Below, piece by piece: positions 47,108-62,678 of a DNA stretch of 64,000 nucleotides; positions within the stretch are counted from its first letter, which is position 1; each line of letters begins with the position of its first letter. Source of the stretch: Telopea speciosissima (taxonomy: Eukaryota; Streptophyta; Magnoliopsida; Proteales; Proteaceae); NCBI RefSeq assembly GCF_018873765.1, contig NC_057922.1, positions 66,426,755 through 66,490,754 on the forward strand, given 5' to 3'. The notes beneath the pieces were generated by a model that saw only the letters and a list, made by a program, of their open reading frames with translations, had not been told where the DNA came from and searched no databases. The position numbers and the translations under genes were made by a program.

Positions 47108-47718
47108 CCTATTAGGGGTTTGAAACGCATAAGTATTGGAAAGTAGTTTCCAGAATATAGAATCGTCGCTACCCACAAAGTCAACACAACTTCAAAAAAA
47201 GCTGATTTTTTAAAACTGGAAGCATGAGTGGATAGTTTTGTAAGAAGAAAGCTGATTTTGATTAATCCTGTAATTTTCCCTTGTTTTTTGTAACACCGTA
47301 TGCATCAGGGGTATGAAAGTAATTGTAAAAAACACAAGGGTGTTGACTGTAATTATGGCATAGTACAGTGAAGCTCGAAGTAATTTATTTAATGAAAATC
47401 ACCCGATTTACGAAAGCAAATTTCCAATGTCCGTTGTCCCTAGAAACTGAAGCTGTGTTTGGAATTAATTCTCCAAATAAATTTTGTATCTAGATTCTAG
47501 AATGCATTCTAAAAGCAAGAAAATAGAATAATAGATATAAGAACTTTTTATATTTCAGAATTCCCAGTTATAGAGAACGAAAATCTATTCCAAGAAAGTG
47601 TACCAAACACACCCTGAAGAAACTGAAACTCTTAACCTAAAAGGGTTGATTGAGATCTTAAGAGTCGGATTGGAATATTTGAAATTGGAAAAACACGCAC
47701 CGTTGTACTGCACCCCTA

Positions 47719-47728
47719 CTAGGGTTTT
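47719..47728 (-). promoter_or_regulatory. Telo-box-like element upstream of RPSA
   Basis: Minus strand AAAACCCTAG, about 145 bp upstream of the ATG. AAACCCTA telo-boxes are typical of plant ribosomal-protein promoters (established knowledge). No convincing TATA box was seen nearby, also common for this gene class. Confidence 0.55.
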
Positions 47729-47869
47729 TGTCTTTAAAGAGAGGGCAAGAGACGCACAACTCTTTTAGGCTCTGCAGTTTTGTGCTTCTCTTTTAAACCC
47801 AGGCAGAGTGGGCAAAGAAGCTTTATATCCAGAGTCCGAGTTTTCTGAGAGATCTCTGCAATCCTAACC

Positions 47870-52033
<4,164 letters not shown>

Positions 52034-52630
52034 AAGAGCTTATAATTTTGCAGATCTAAGGACCTCCGTTTTTTCTCGTTGATTTGTCTTCAATTTTTGG
52101 CCGGAATGTAGGTTTTGGAGCTTAAGCTTATTTAACAATTCTTAGCTTAGTTCTGCTGCTTCTCTTTTATTGTTGTACCCAATGACGAGATTTTATTGTT
52201 CAAGGAAAGGTGGATTCAATTGATTGATGAGGTTGTTTTTATCCCATCACAGACTATTTAAGGAGCCCTCATATGTTTGAAAAAAATTAATTTGCCATAT
52301 GCCATTTTAATGGATCACAGAATGTTGCTGTGCGTCCACATCGTAGCGCTTGACTTGTTAAGTCTCAGATCAGAGGCATAACATCTTCTGATAATCAAAT
52401 GGGTCAAAATTGAAGCATTTAGAAGGTCAAGAAAACCCTATATAAGGTTTTGGCCTTGATATTTGCATCTATTGGTCATTAGCACACATAACAATTGTTG
52501 TCCAGCCGTTATTTTCATGCTGGGCCCGGGCCCAATGGCATGGTGGAGAGGATCTGGTTTCGCTATGAGCTTCTTTATTAGTTAATGTATATTTGTAGTA
52601 TTTTGTTACTAGGGGGATCGCTCAGACGTT
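52034..52630. other. RPSA: RPSA 3' UTR and downstream spacer
   Basis: T-rich downstream region; no separate gene recognised. Confidence 0.4.
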
Positions 52631-52637
52631 AAGAGTT

Positions 52638-52850
52638 TTGAGGGTGGAATATGAGAGCATTTTTTTTGTTAGGGGAGGGGAGAATGGTTTGGGTTGGGTT
52701 GGTGTGGCGCTTATTAATCTAGGCGAAATTTTGCTGCTACACTTGAGGGTGGAATATGGGAGCATTTTTTTTGTTAGTTGAGGGGAGAATGGTTTGGGTT
52801 GGGTTGGTGTGGCGCTTACTAATCCAGGCGAAATTTTGCTGCTACATTTG
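52638..52850 (+). repeat. Tandem duplication, two copies of ~105 bp
   Basis: Copies begin TTGAGGGTGGAATATG at 52638 and 52743 and both end GCGAAATTTTGCTGCTACA, with few differences. Each unit carries GGTTTGGGTTGGGTTGGTGT. Non-coding and recent. Confidence 0.85.
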
Positions 52851-53589
52851 TAGTAGGAATGTTCATGCTACAAGGTTGGCAGCCAAAGAAATGCAATAAT
52901 TTATTTCCCCTTGAGTTCATAAATACCATCCTAGGTTTTAACATTTTTTAAAATACCCTTTAAGATCCCATTCTTTTGGTTGTTAGCCTAGTATCAAGAG
53001 AATATTCCTAGTATAAGTGTAGTATTCCTACTAGAAGTGTAGTAGCAAAAAAATTTTCTGTTGTGACAAATAGTAGAGATTCAAAATGGAAGAATGAGAA
53101 GGGTTATGTGATCTTACAGTATCACCATTCACCCAACCAATTCCCATCATCTCCTATCACATTACGTGATAATTTTGTTTATAAAATTGATCGGTTGGGG
53201 TTACCAAAACTGCAGATTCACTAGATTTTGTTTCTGGATTCAGTTTCTATTGTGGAAAGTACATTAAACAACCTCTACAGAAGAAAATTTTTATTATTTA
53301 AGTTGAATCTAGTTTTCAATTGCACCCACAATAATGTGAGGCCTTGGCTGTGATTGGAAATACGAGGAATGATTCCACTGATCTTGTGTTTTTTGGGAGC
53401 AGTTTGGGAGTAGAAAGGATTGGCATTGGTAAATCGACTTGATTTTATCAATCGCAAATCAAACTTGTCCAATTTCTGATTTGGTAACAATAATTCAAAC
53501 GTTAAATTCTGATTTTTCTTTCTCTTTCAGAATTGTTTTTAACACTGTCATCGGATGTGATCCAAATCCCTGGAAACTGCCTCCCTGCG

Positions 53590-53700
53590 AAAGCAGAGGT
53601 AAGGCTGCTTACATTATGATTCCCCAGACTCTGCAGTAGCGGGAGCATCTCCTATAGTGCACACTCGTAGAGTGAGATCAGAAAAAATCACTTCAACCTC
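53590..53700 (+). repeat. Probable SINE remnant
   Basis: GTAAGGCTGCTTACATTATGA..CCCCAGACTCTGCAGTAGCGGGAGC resembles the conserved body of Au/TS-type plant SINEs (recalled pattern, not searched). A more diverged relative lies at 54060-54130 (GATAAGGCTGCATGCACAATGACC). No tRNA-like head is left at either. Confidence 0.45.
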
Positions 53701-54537
53701 AGGATCACTTATGTAGAGTAGATTTAGTAGAATTGTTTAAAACTAGACCCTTAAAGTGACGTTTGAAAATGGGCCGAACCCATTTACGCTTGAATTTAGG
53801 AACCAATTGTATCGTTTTGACTTCTTTTGTATAGTAGCACCATTAATCAGAGTACAAATATGGACAAGCTCGAAGCTTAGGAGCCAGGAGTAAGGAACTA
53901 AAACATACAAGGCACCGATTATTAGAACTTATGTGCAGTTCAAGGGGAGGGGGCGTGGGGTGGGGGGGGGGGGGGAGGGGCTCAGCTCGGCTTCCATTGC
54001 CTCTTTATTTCTTTTTCTCACAACTCAACTCAACATAGGATCCAAATCTCCTGTAGCAGCCTATGTGCGACGTGATAAGGCTGCATGCACAATGACCGCC
54101 TTACCCCCACTCGGGCATGGCGCTGGACAGGAGATAAGTCAGTCATAGCACTCGCGGCCGTAGAGGATCTGTATTGCTCAACATAACCTTATCCCCAACA
54201 AGTTGGGGTTTCCTGCATCAATCCTGTTTTGCAATTCAGCTTTATTGAAATCCAATTCTGATTCAAAAAAGTAATCCCAGAAAAAGTGCCTGCTTCGTGT
54301 TTGAGAGTAACGTCTTTCTTTGCAAGTAAATGGAGTTGTGTTAGTGTAGTAGGTGTAGTTCTTTATTATTAGAGTCATTCTTTCAACCGCATTGCAACTC
54401 GTTAAATTAGCAGCTTTCGAATGAAGTGAAACTTTTTTTTTGGTAAAAGAATGGAGTGAAACTTTGAAATTCCTAAAATATCTCTAAAAATATCAGATAA
54501 ATATATCCTCACGCAAGCTAAGTTTCTTATCCTTTTT

Positions 54538-54570
<33 letters not shown>

Positions 54571-55310
54571 TCTCTTTCCTATTTAGGTTATCCTTGCTCA
54601 AAATGCGAACCATATGTGTGGATATCCTCTTAAAAGGGTTTTTTTTAATGGAATTCCATCGATAGGCTTAATTACAACAAAATTACATTGAATTGACCTC
54701 GACCACTTGCATGGTGCTTGATTAGAATAATCAAACTAAAACTTTTACAGAACTATAGCTGCAAAAATCCCAAATCAACACGGTCATGGACTCATGGTGG
54801 ATCTCCAAATGATGAAATTTTTGTAGAATGAGTACAATTTTGGTACCATAAGATGTTTGCAGAATGAGAACAATTTTAGTACCATAAGATGTTAAGTGAA
54901 GGAACCAAAAATGACCGAAAGCAAAGTGGAGCTCAAATGAGCAGAATATATTTATAAATATTTACAAGATTGGTGAATCCTGGAAACCATTTGACTGGGA
55001 AAGAGAAAGGAACAAAGAGCTCCAAAAAGAATAACCGTACCTATTTACGTCATACTTTTTTTTATGGGACTCCGACCAAGGTTTTCAGGATCAAATAAAT
55101 GCTGCAAATCATACATGAAAAAGCCAATTAGTCCTCACTTAAGGGAGATTTATCTTACAAAAGAATGCCGGTACCACCGCATTAGCTGCTTCCCCAATTT
55201 GCTTTTCCATTCCCTCCATAGTTTCCACTTAGGGTCTGGCATCCTTGAAAAAGGTTAAGTTAGGTAAAGCAAGGGAATAAATACTGATAAAAGGAAAATT
55301 TTGGTGGGCG
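53701..55310. other. Spacer with homopolymer runs, no gene recognised
   Basis: Holds G14 (53962-53975), T30 (54540-54569) and an RTE/SINE tail in complement near 54182-54240. The part close to 55300 is probably the 3' UTR of the minus-strand gene ending at 55311. Confidence 0.4.
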
Positions 55311-56787
55311 TTAATGGCATAGTGTCTCTCCATAAGTTACCCAACGCACAAAGCCGTCAGAAAATTCACGAAGAGTGTCTAAATCTGCTTCTGTCTGCAC
55401 CTTTACCTGCAAAAATTAAAGGAGAAAAGATTAGGTGGGAAATTTTAGAGGAAGAGAAATGTTTCTTCACCTAAATATATACCATGAGAAAGGAATGAGA
55501 AAATAGATATCAACAAAGAACTCTGTTTTTCTAACTGGAACTACATCAGATTGATAAGTTACAAATTATAAAAATTTCCAAAATATTAATTTTAGTTTCA
55601 TTAATCATTAGATATTTCATTTCGTTCAGATTTGCCTTCTGTATGGTCGTTGCAGTAAGATGCTTAATGCACTTTGTCTTGTACCGTTAGCAGTTGATAA
55701 CACTTAAATGCATGATTTGAACATGGAACTATATTGGGCCTCTTATTAGGGGGGGGGGGGGGGTGTCTTTAAAGGGCCATAACCATAACCACCCCACCCC
55801 CGGGGCAAGTTCCCCAGGCGGAGTGGACCAGTCAGTCCTAATCTTCAGTGTTTTTTGCATGAAAATGGCAGCCCTCTGTAAGGTCCAAGTACACAGAATC
55901 GGATACAGGCTCGGCCTCCATCGTTCAGCCTGGAATTGGCTGAAACCCTGGAAATTGGAATTGGGAAGAAGCAATGACTTTCCCAAATTTTGTGATTTTT
56001 TAGAGTTTTTTATACAATAAACTTAGGGACCTTGCTACAAGAGGTAAGTTTCACTGATTTTCTGCTATTTTATTGAAAGAAGGAAACAATGGCCAAAAAT
56101 GAAGATCAAACATGAATAATGGGTGATTCAAAAGGGCTGCAGGGATCAGCAGGAATCAGGATTGGGCATGGCCAATTCAAATTCCTAGAGTCAGGATTTG
56201 GCTCGGCCAATTCCGATTTGAATCGGGACCACTCCCCCGATCCAATTACTAAAAACCATGGTACTCAGGCTCAAAACAGACTCCATGCCAGCAGCTTTGC
56301 TTTTTGCGACTGCAAAAAAGCAACGGCCCCTAAATGTGTATGAGTCCATAAATCTTCCAAAAAAAAAAAACCTAGATTCTCTTCTTTTTTTTTTGGGGGG
56401 GGGGGGGGAAGAAGTCTACGATCTGTCCAGTGGACCCAAACGCATCAAAATATCAGTCCATATAAGTGTAACAAATTGTTCGGGCCAGATCTGGTACAGC
56501 ACCTTCAGCCACATGTTGGCTCAAGTACCAGCCAGACATTAGAAAGTGGTGTCCTGCCGAACCCACAACCCACCCCCCAAAGGTTCACCTTTGAGCACAA
56601 GCCACTAGTAAGATACCTTAAAAAATTAGTTGTGTCAAGTCATGAGTAAAGTTGTAAGATACTCCCCTACAAACTTCCATATATATGGGAGTGTCTGAAT
56701 GACACCTCTATAGGTGAATTTAGAGCTTAACACCTTTTAATTGCTCATTGTCTTATTTCCAAAAGTTCTTTAAGGGTATAAAAGGAT

Positions 56788-56844
<57 letters not shown>

Positions 56845-59800
56845 CAGTGCACAGTGTAACTCTTCAGGATTCCACAAAGGACACAGAATAAGCTTACCTA
56901 GCACATAGAAAATGAAAACAGAAGACACTGGTTTATGGGTTGACACACCAAAAATATACAGATTTCCGAACTTAATCCTTCACTGATTATCTATGTAAAT
57001 GGTATCATGGCTCCCTCAAGGAATGTGAGGATTTTTATAATCTACTGAAGCTTCTATTCTATCTAGTACCCACGAAGTCTGCATTCCACACTCATTAAGT
57101 GCTTTTTATTTCTTTATCTTCCACCTAGACTGGAGAACAGTTTTAAAAAAATAAGACTTATACAAAACCGAAAGAGCGGGGGTGGTGTGCTACTCCCAAG
57201 TGCACGTAGTATTATAAAGACTGTGATCCCAGCTGTGCAGTGGAATCCATGCTAATACATGGGTGGCTCCCAGTGCATGACAGGTATCAAAGCTGTTGTG
57301 AGTTGTGGCAGGCATTGTATTAGCATTTATCATAAAAAGTATACAAACCTTCATGCTGGATCCATACTTGCTTTGAGGTGGTGTTGTTTCAATTGTTATT
57401 CCATTCACAACATTCACCGAGGACAAGCCTGTAATTGGAGAGCTCATGAGGCCAGACCTGCAGCGCTAAGAAAATTACTCAATAAAACTCATCTCACTAA
57501 AACATAGCAGAGAATTCTTAAATTCTTACAGACAAATGTATTGACATCCAACATTTTACTATAGACAACCACAAATTTGTAGTCGCCATGATTTCACAAC
57601 CAGCAATGGATTCTGCCATGCTGATATCCGGGAAAAAGGAAAAAACACCAATATGATAAGATCATCTTAACCATCATATTAACAGACTTCAGACTGATGG
57701 TCAGGATCCAGACATAGGGTTCATTTCCCAGCTAGGACAGCCTCAAAGTAAGCATCCTCTTGCACATCGATCTGAAATGTAGTCATTGCCTTCCTTTCTA
57801 CCAGTTAAAACAATATTCCGGGTTAACAGAGGGAGGAGAAGAGGTTACAGAAAATGCCAATTGGTTGGAAGCAATTTTTTAAATAGCCCTGATTGACAAA
57901 CACACGAAAGAACTGTGAAATAATAAATGACCTGAGCTGCTAACATTCACTAATGGTTCTGTAAGTCCATGAGTTTCCACCCAACAGGCAATTGGTATAT
58001 CTTTAGGGGCATCCATGTCATATGGACCACAACCCATCTAATTTGTCAAATTTCAACCCAAAATGAACATGTTATAGTGCATACAAATACCACCAACCAT
58101 TAGTATTACGTAATGGTCTGTGGCATTCTTGTAATTTTACGCAACTTTGAGCCATGTTCCAACCCCAATAACAAGCTTGTATTACAAAATGCCACTAACC
58201 ATTAGTATTATGTAATGGTCTGAGGCATTCTTTTAATTTTGCGTAACTTTGAACCATGTTTCAACCCCAGTAACATGCTTGTGTTGGGCTGAAACTTGAC
58301 CAGTGAGAAGGGTGGCAGATCCTCTATAACTTGGACCCACCTATGTCCACCATTGATCACACATGGAAACCAGTGAACTTTATAGAGTTCTCCAACTTTG
58401 CGTAACTAAAACCCACACATTTATAAGTAGATAGTAAGTACTACTCATGAACCAAGAAAGAACGGTAAAAAAATCTCCAGGTTTTACAGTTCTTACAGAG
58501 CAGCAAAGAAGTTGATGCTTCAAATTGATTCTGAGAAGTGGCAGCCTAGCTGAGCTGGCATCCCAAAATGTCCACATGTTCCCCCTTCTATATGGAAAAT
58601 ATCTGTTACGTGCCTGGTGGGTCCCAATCTAGTACGTTATGGGCACAAGACTGGGACAGCCTAGTATGGGATAGGTTAAACAATTCCATCAGCTCCAACA
58701 CTTTTGCCAAATCGGTCAGGTTCAGGTACCTAACACTTGGTATCAAAGCCTACAACCACATTTTGGGTTTGAGTCACGAAAAGGCTACCTATAATAGAGT
58801 GAGAGCCGCCATGAAAAGGCTACTCACAGCCAGGCTAAGGATCTCGAGCAGTTTGGAGCCCCTTGGAAAGGGCTACTTTTTGCCAAATGTGAAAGCTGCC
58901 TAAAGTGAGCCACTGAGAACGACTGTGGAAGTGTGTTGGTCTGTTACATGCCTAGTGTGACCCAACTAGGATATGGGCACTAGATTGAGCTAGCACAATA
59001 TAAGATAGGTTATAAGGCATGATTTAACGCAGTCCATCAGATCTGGAGCTTCTTCTAGTGTATTGGTCGTTTACCTAACACTTTCAGCCTACATCATGGC
59101 AGTATGTGGATAAAAGACACTTTTCCATGTCTAGTTTAATTAAGAAAACCCAACAGCCCATAATAGCAGAAACAAAGGTGTAATGCATGGTTGGCCAGAT
59201 GGTTGACGTTGACAAGTCAGCGGTAGATGCTATTAATTCACAAGGTCCCTCATGATTCCAACGATCTGGATCAGCCACATCCAATGATTACGGAATGCAG
59301 ATCAGAGGCCATAAATACCGATCCAATTCCAATCTGCATTGGCAGGAATCGACCACTTCACTAGGAAGATGAGGGTGAAGATCTCATTAGATATCAGAAT
59401 TTGGAGTTTTTAGCTCAAGAATCTTGTAGATTTAGCCAAAATGGTAAGTGTGCTTGGATCTGTGGTTTTGGTGGCCAAACATGCATTCTTGGCCGATTCA
59501 GTTCTCCTGGTGGAGAATTGGCAGAAATTGGGATTGGCCTCCATGGATTTTGAAAAGAATTGACCAATTCACACTAGCTGATTGCCATTGTAGAAACTTT
59601 TGTCGGGTTAACTTCTATTTGGCGTGCATAAGTGTCTCTGCACAGGGTTCCCCTATAACGGAAAACCTTCTCCATAAGAAAATCAGAACACAAAATCCAC
59701 CAAAGAATTATTAACAAACTTTACCTGTCAGATATTTCTTCCTCCCATGAATTCCCGGAGGAAGAGAGCCAGTCAACATCAAGAAAATTTGAGCAGTTGA

Positions 59801-59901
59801 ATGTATCACGATGTTCATTAAGATAAATCTGATTGCTTCCAATACATTGGTCTTTCTGCATCTCTGTAAATAGCTGCCTTCGAGCCATTGATGGTATGTA
59901 C
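55311..59901 (-). CDS. Unrecognised spliced gene, last three exons
   Basis: Three minus-strand exons share phase and GT-AG borders: 59901-59725 (YIPSMARRQLFTEMQKDQ... to WEEEISD), 57457-57349 (GLMSSPITGLSSVNVVNGIT... to SSMK) and 55406-55311 (VKVQTEADLDTLREFSDGFV... to GETLCH, then TAA). The joined frame is open for 127 codons and reads like the C-terminus of a soluble, mildly acidic protein. Codon choice and splice sites look genuine. I do not recognise the family. A start could be the ATG at about 59889, but the frame stays open above it to the splice acceptor, so upstream exons right of 59901 are more likely; none was identified. Introns of 2.3 and 1.9 kb contain fold-backs, microsatellites and tandem repeats. 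Confidence 0.6.
55735..56850. repeat. Simple repeats in an intron: G15, G14, (CA)14 and (TA)13
   Basis: G15 at 55749-55763, A12 then G14 around 56360-56408, (CA)14 at 56791-56818 running into (TA)n to 56844. The (CA)(TA) compound microsatellite is a typical variable locus. Confidence 0.85.
58090..58295 (+). repeat. Tandem duplication, two copies of ~102 bp
   Basis: AACCATTAGTATTACGTAAT at about 58095 recurs as AACCATTAGTATTATGTAAT at about 58197, each followed by GGCATTCTT..TTGAACCATGTT.CAACCCC.. with scattered changes. Older than the 52638 duplication. Confidence 0.75.
58595..59095 (+). repeat. Diverged direct repeat pair
   Basis: The stretch around 58610-58760 (TGTTACGTGCCTGGTGGGTCCC..ACCTAACACTT) is repeated in diverged form at about 58945-59085 (CTGTTACATGCCTAGTGTGACCC..ACCTAACACTT). 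Non-coding; an old element or local duplication. Confidence 0.5.
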
Positions 59902-59904
59902 CTA

Positions 59905-61560
59905 AGGAAAAACAACCACTAAGTTGAATCAGACATCAAAAGCCAGACAATTCAGAGATCACTACAAATGTTTCCAGGACACTGAACATAGGGTCTATAC
60001 GGGGAGTTGCCTGTCAGTAGGATATACTAGAGAAATGATTATCAGATGGACAGAAGGGATCCACCACCTTATCAAACATAACCAACCAGGTTTTTTTTTA
60101 GCAACAGAGTAAATGGAACAGAATAAGTTGTGCAACATATATTATAGGCAGTAAATCTTGACATGAAATTTTCATATAGACACCAACTGGGTAGAAATTC
60201 GGCAGTGTGGACTTGGTAATCTCTTTTTTAGATTCTTTTAATCTGAGAATAATATCCTTGCTGAATGTGTCAGGTCAAAAAGTGTGCAACATAATGGCAA
60301 GTCACTTTCACATTATTGTGAAAACCCTTTTTACCCAACTTAAAGAACTCTAAGGAATAAGACGAGGGGCAAAGAAAAGAAGGGTACAACTTCTCAATTC
60401 ACAAAATTTTACACCTAATTGAAAGAAGAACTGTGTTATACTAAGAGGGCAAAAAAGCAAATTTATAAGTTCTTTTTCACCAACTTTGGTTACAACAAGA
60501 TTTTCCCTTCGAATATTTACATTTAATTGTTGATTTTGTAAAAAAGCTTCGGAAAAGATAGTGAGAGCCGAAAGGCATGAGGAAAACAACTAGTCCATCA
60601 ACTAGCCTTGATCAGTTTTCGAGGTCACGCCAAGTTCTCGGTAAATATCTCAATATTTCATGTACCAAGATGAAACCATCCACGAAAAAACAAATGTACA
60701 TAATCTCAACTGAAATTTTGTGTCAACCGAAATGCTACAAAGCCACTTCTATAAATACTCAGTCTCGACTAGTCTCGGTCGAAATCTTGACCTTCTCTTG
60801 GTGAACTCGACTGGTTTCGCCAGTATTTCAAGAAACCCAACCCCCCCCCCCCCCCATATCACTTATTTTCTCCAAATCTTACCTAAAAAGGGATGGAACA
60901 ATAGGATTTGTTGCTCAACAACAACATTTGGAGGAAATTTGCTGTCCAACAACCTTCCTTGGAGGAAATTTGAACTTGAAGGTAACCCATTCTTCTCCAA
61001 AAGAAATTTTTGCAAAAAAGCATGATCAATACTTGGTAGTTGGTGTTCAAATTTTTATATGTTGAACATTATTACCCAATCTAAGACATGACAGGGTCAA
61101 AAAAACATTTCAAAATATTTTTAAATTTTTCTCCGCACAAAAAAAAGAAGTTAATAGTTATTGTATGGAGATCATTTATATATATGTGGGACACCGTTGG
61201 CCGATCTACGGTCTCATAGATTCTTTTTTTTTTTTTCATCATAAAATTAATTATTTTAATTTCTGCAATTTTCAAATTATTTTAAATGATTACAGAAAAT
61301 TCCAAAAAAAATAGGGACAATTCTGTCATGGTTTGAAAATTGATGAATGCATTGTTAGTGTATTTCAAATTGAAAATGATGATTCATGTCTCGTTCCATT
61401 ATAATTGTTGATAAGTTATAGTATTATTATTTCTAAAAATAATTAAAATTTTATTTTAATTAAGGAAAAAATACAAGCGTCAGAGGAAAATAGGAAATAG
61501 CTATATGATTGTTTTAGGAGTTTGAAATCATGTTGAAATAGATAATAACAATACATGCAT
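59905..61560. other. Spacer, no gene recognised
   Basis: AT-rich, with CTCGGTCGAAATCTTGACC-like degenerate motifs near 60740-60800 and C16 at 60841-60856. Upstream exons of the unrecognised minus-strand gene may hide here but could not be shown. Confidence 0.35.
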
Positions 61561-61593
61561 TTTCTTATGTAACAGCGTCAAAAGGTTTTAAGA

Positions 61594-62431
61594 ATGATGC
61601 ACGATGGCTTATGGTCGAAGTGGAGATATAGCATGTTACATGGAGAGCCTATAGGAAACAATGAGAAAGAGTCAAGGTGTAGGTATTGTAATAAGGTGCT
61701 AAATTCTGGAGAGGCCCCTAGATTGAAACAGCATTTGGCTGGTGGATACAGTGATGTGGCCAAATGCAACCAAGTTCCTTATGAGGTGCAGGAGGCCATG
61801 TCTAAGAAATTAAAGGGAGGAAGACTAAAGAGGGCAGAAAAGCATAGGCAGATGAAGAGTTTGATGAGGCAGTCTGGGAGAGACGCAGACGAGCAGGGAC
61901 TGCCTCCGATGACTATGATAGTGATTACAGGCCTGAGGATTTTGAGACACAAGCAGAGTATAGACAGTTCCAGCAGGCTAGGAGAGAGAGCCGGCTTTCA
62001 CATCAGATGGAGAGGGTTAAGGCTGCAGAGATGGGGATAGGAGTAGGTGGCTCTGGTTCTAGAGCAGCTGGATCAGATGCAAGGCCAATAGGGGAGAAGA
62101 GGAAGAAGCACAGACATGGGGATTTGCCTTTTAGGAGATCCTAAAGTGTGAGGGCACCTCCATCCCCAGAGGATGATCCCGTTGAGGTTCTTCAACAGGA
62201 TCCTCTAGTATACATGCAGAGAACTATAAAGCAAGCCTGGGGTAATATGAAAGCAAAAGATGGTGATGTTGTTTCCAAGTTCTTATCCTACCATAGCATC
62301 CCAGCTAATGTAGCTCAGGGGCCCTACTATCAAGCAATGCTTGACACTACAGGGAGGGCTGGCCCAGCAGTGTAGGGGCTCACTCCATGGGAATTGATCA
62401 ATGTCTTTTTGCCCCAACAAAAGAAGGAGCT
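61594..62431 (+). pseudogene. hAT transposase pseudogene (BED zinc finger, DUF659 start), truncated
   Basis: ATG 61594 opens a frame with a BED-type finger: CRYCNKVLNSGEAPRLKQHL then KCNQVPYEVQEAM. A frameshift near 61890 moves the acidic linker to another frame. The DUF659-like part resumes as VYMQRTIKQAWGNM and FLSYHSIPANVAQGPYYQAM (about 62205-62340). A TAG stands right after GRAGPAV, where the frame otherwise continues as GLTPWELINVFLPQQKKEL. The sequence is cut at 62431 by a Copia LTR. A full transposase would have cut and pasted hAT elements with 8-bp target duplications. No TIR was found to its left. Confidence 0.8.
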
Positions 62432-62671
62432 TGATGAGTATTGATAGTTGAGAAAATCAGAAAATAGAAGAGGAAGAAGAAGAAGAGAAGAGAAGAAAGT
62501 GTTGCAGCCGTAACTATCAATCATCCAAAAGAGACAGCCAAAAGAATACATATACATGTGTATAGGGTTAGGGAAAAAGACAAAAAAGACCTTGGGGCTT
62601 TAAGGAATCTCGTGATTAGCGCTAATCACGAGATCCTATGTGGACCCCACGACAGCACCATAACCATAACA
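62432..62671 (-). repeat. 3' LTR of the right-edge Copia element (240 bp)
   Basis: Begins TGTTATGGTTATGG and ends ATACTCATCA, with standard TG..CA ends. It contains a perfect 28-bp palindrome centred at 62620/62621 (half-site ATCTCGTGATTAGC). Short LTRs of this size are usual for Copia. Confidence 0.8.
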
Positions 62672-62678
62672 CTCCCCC

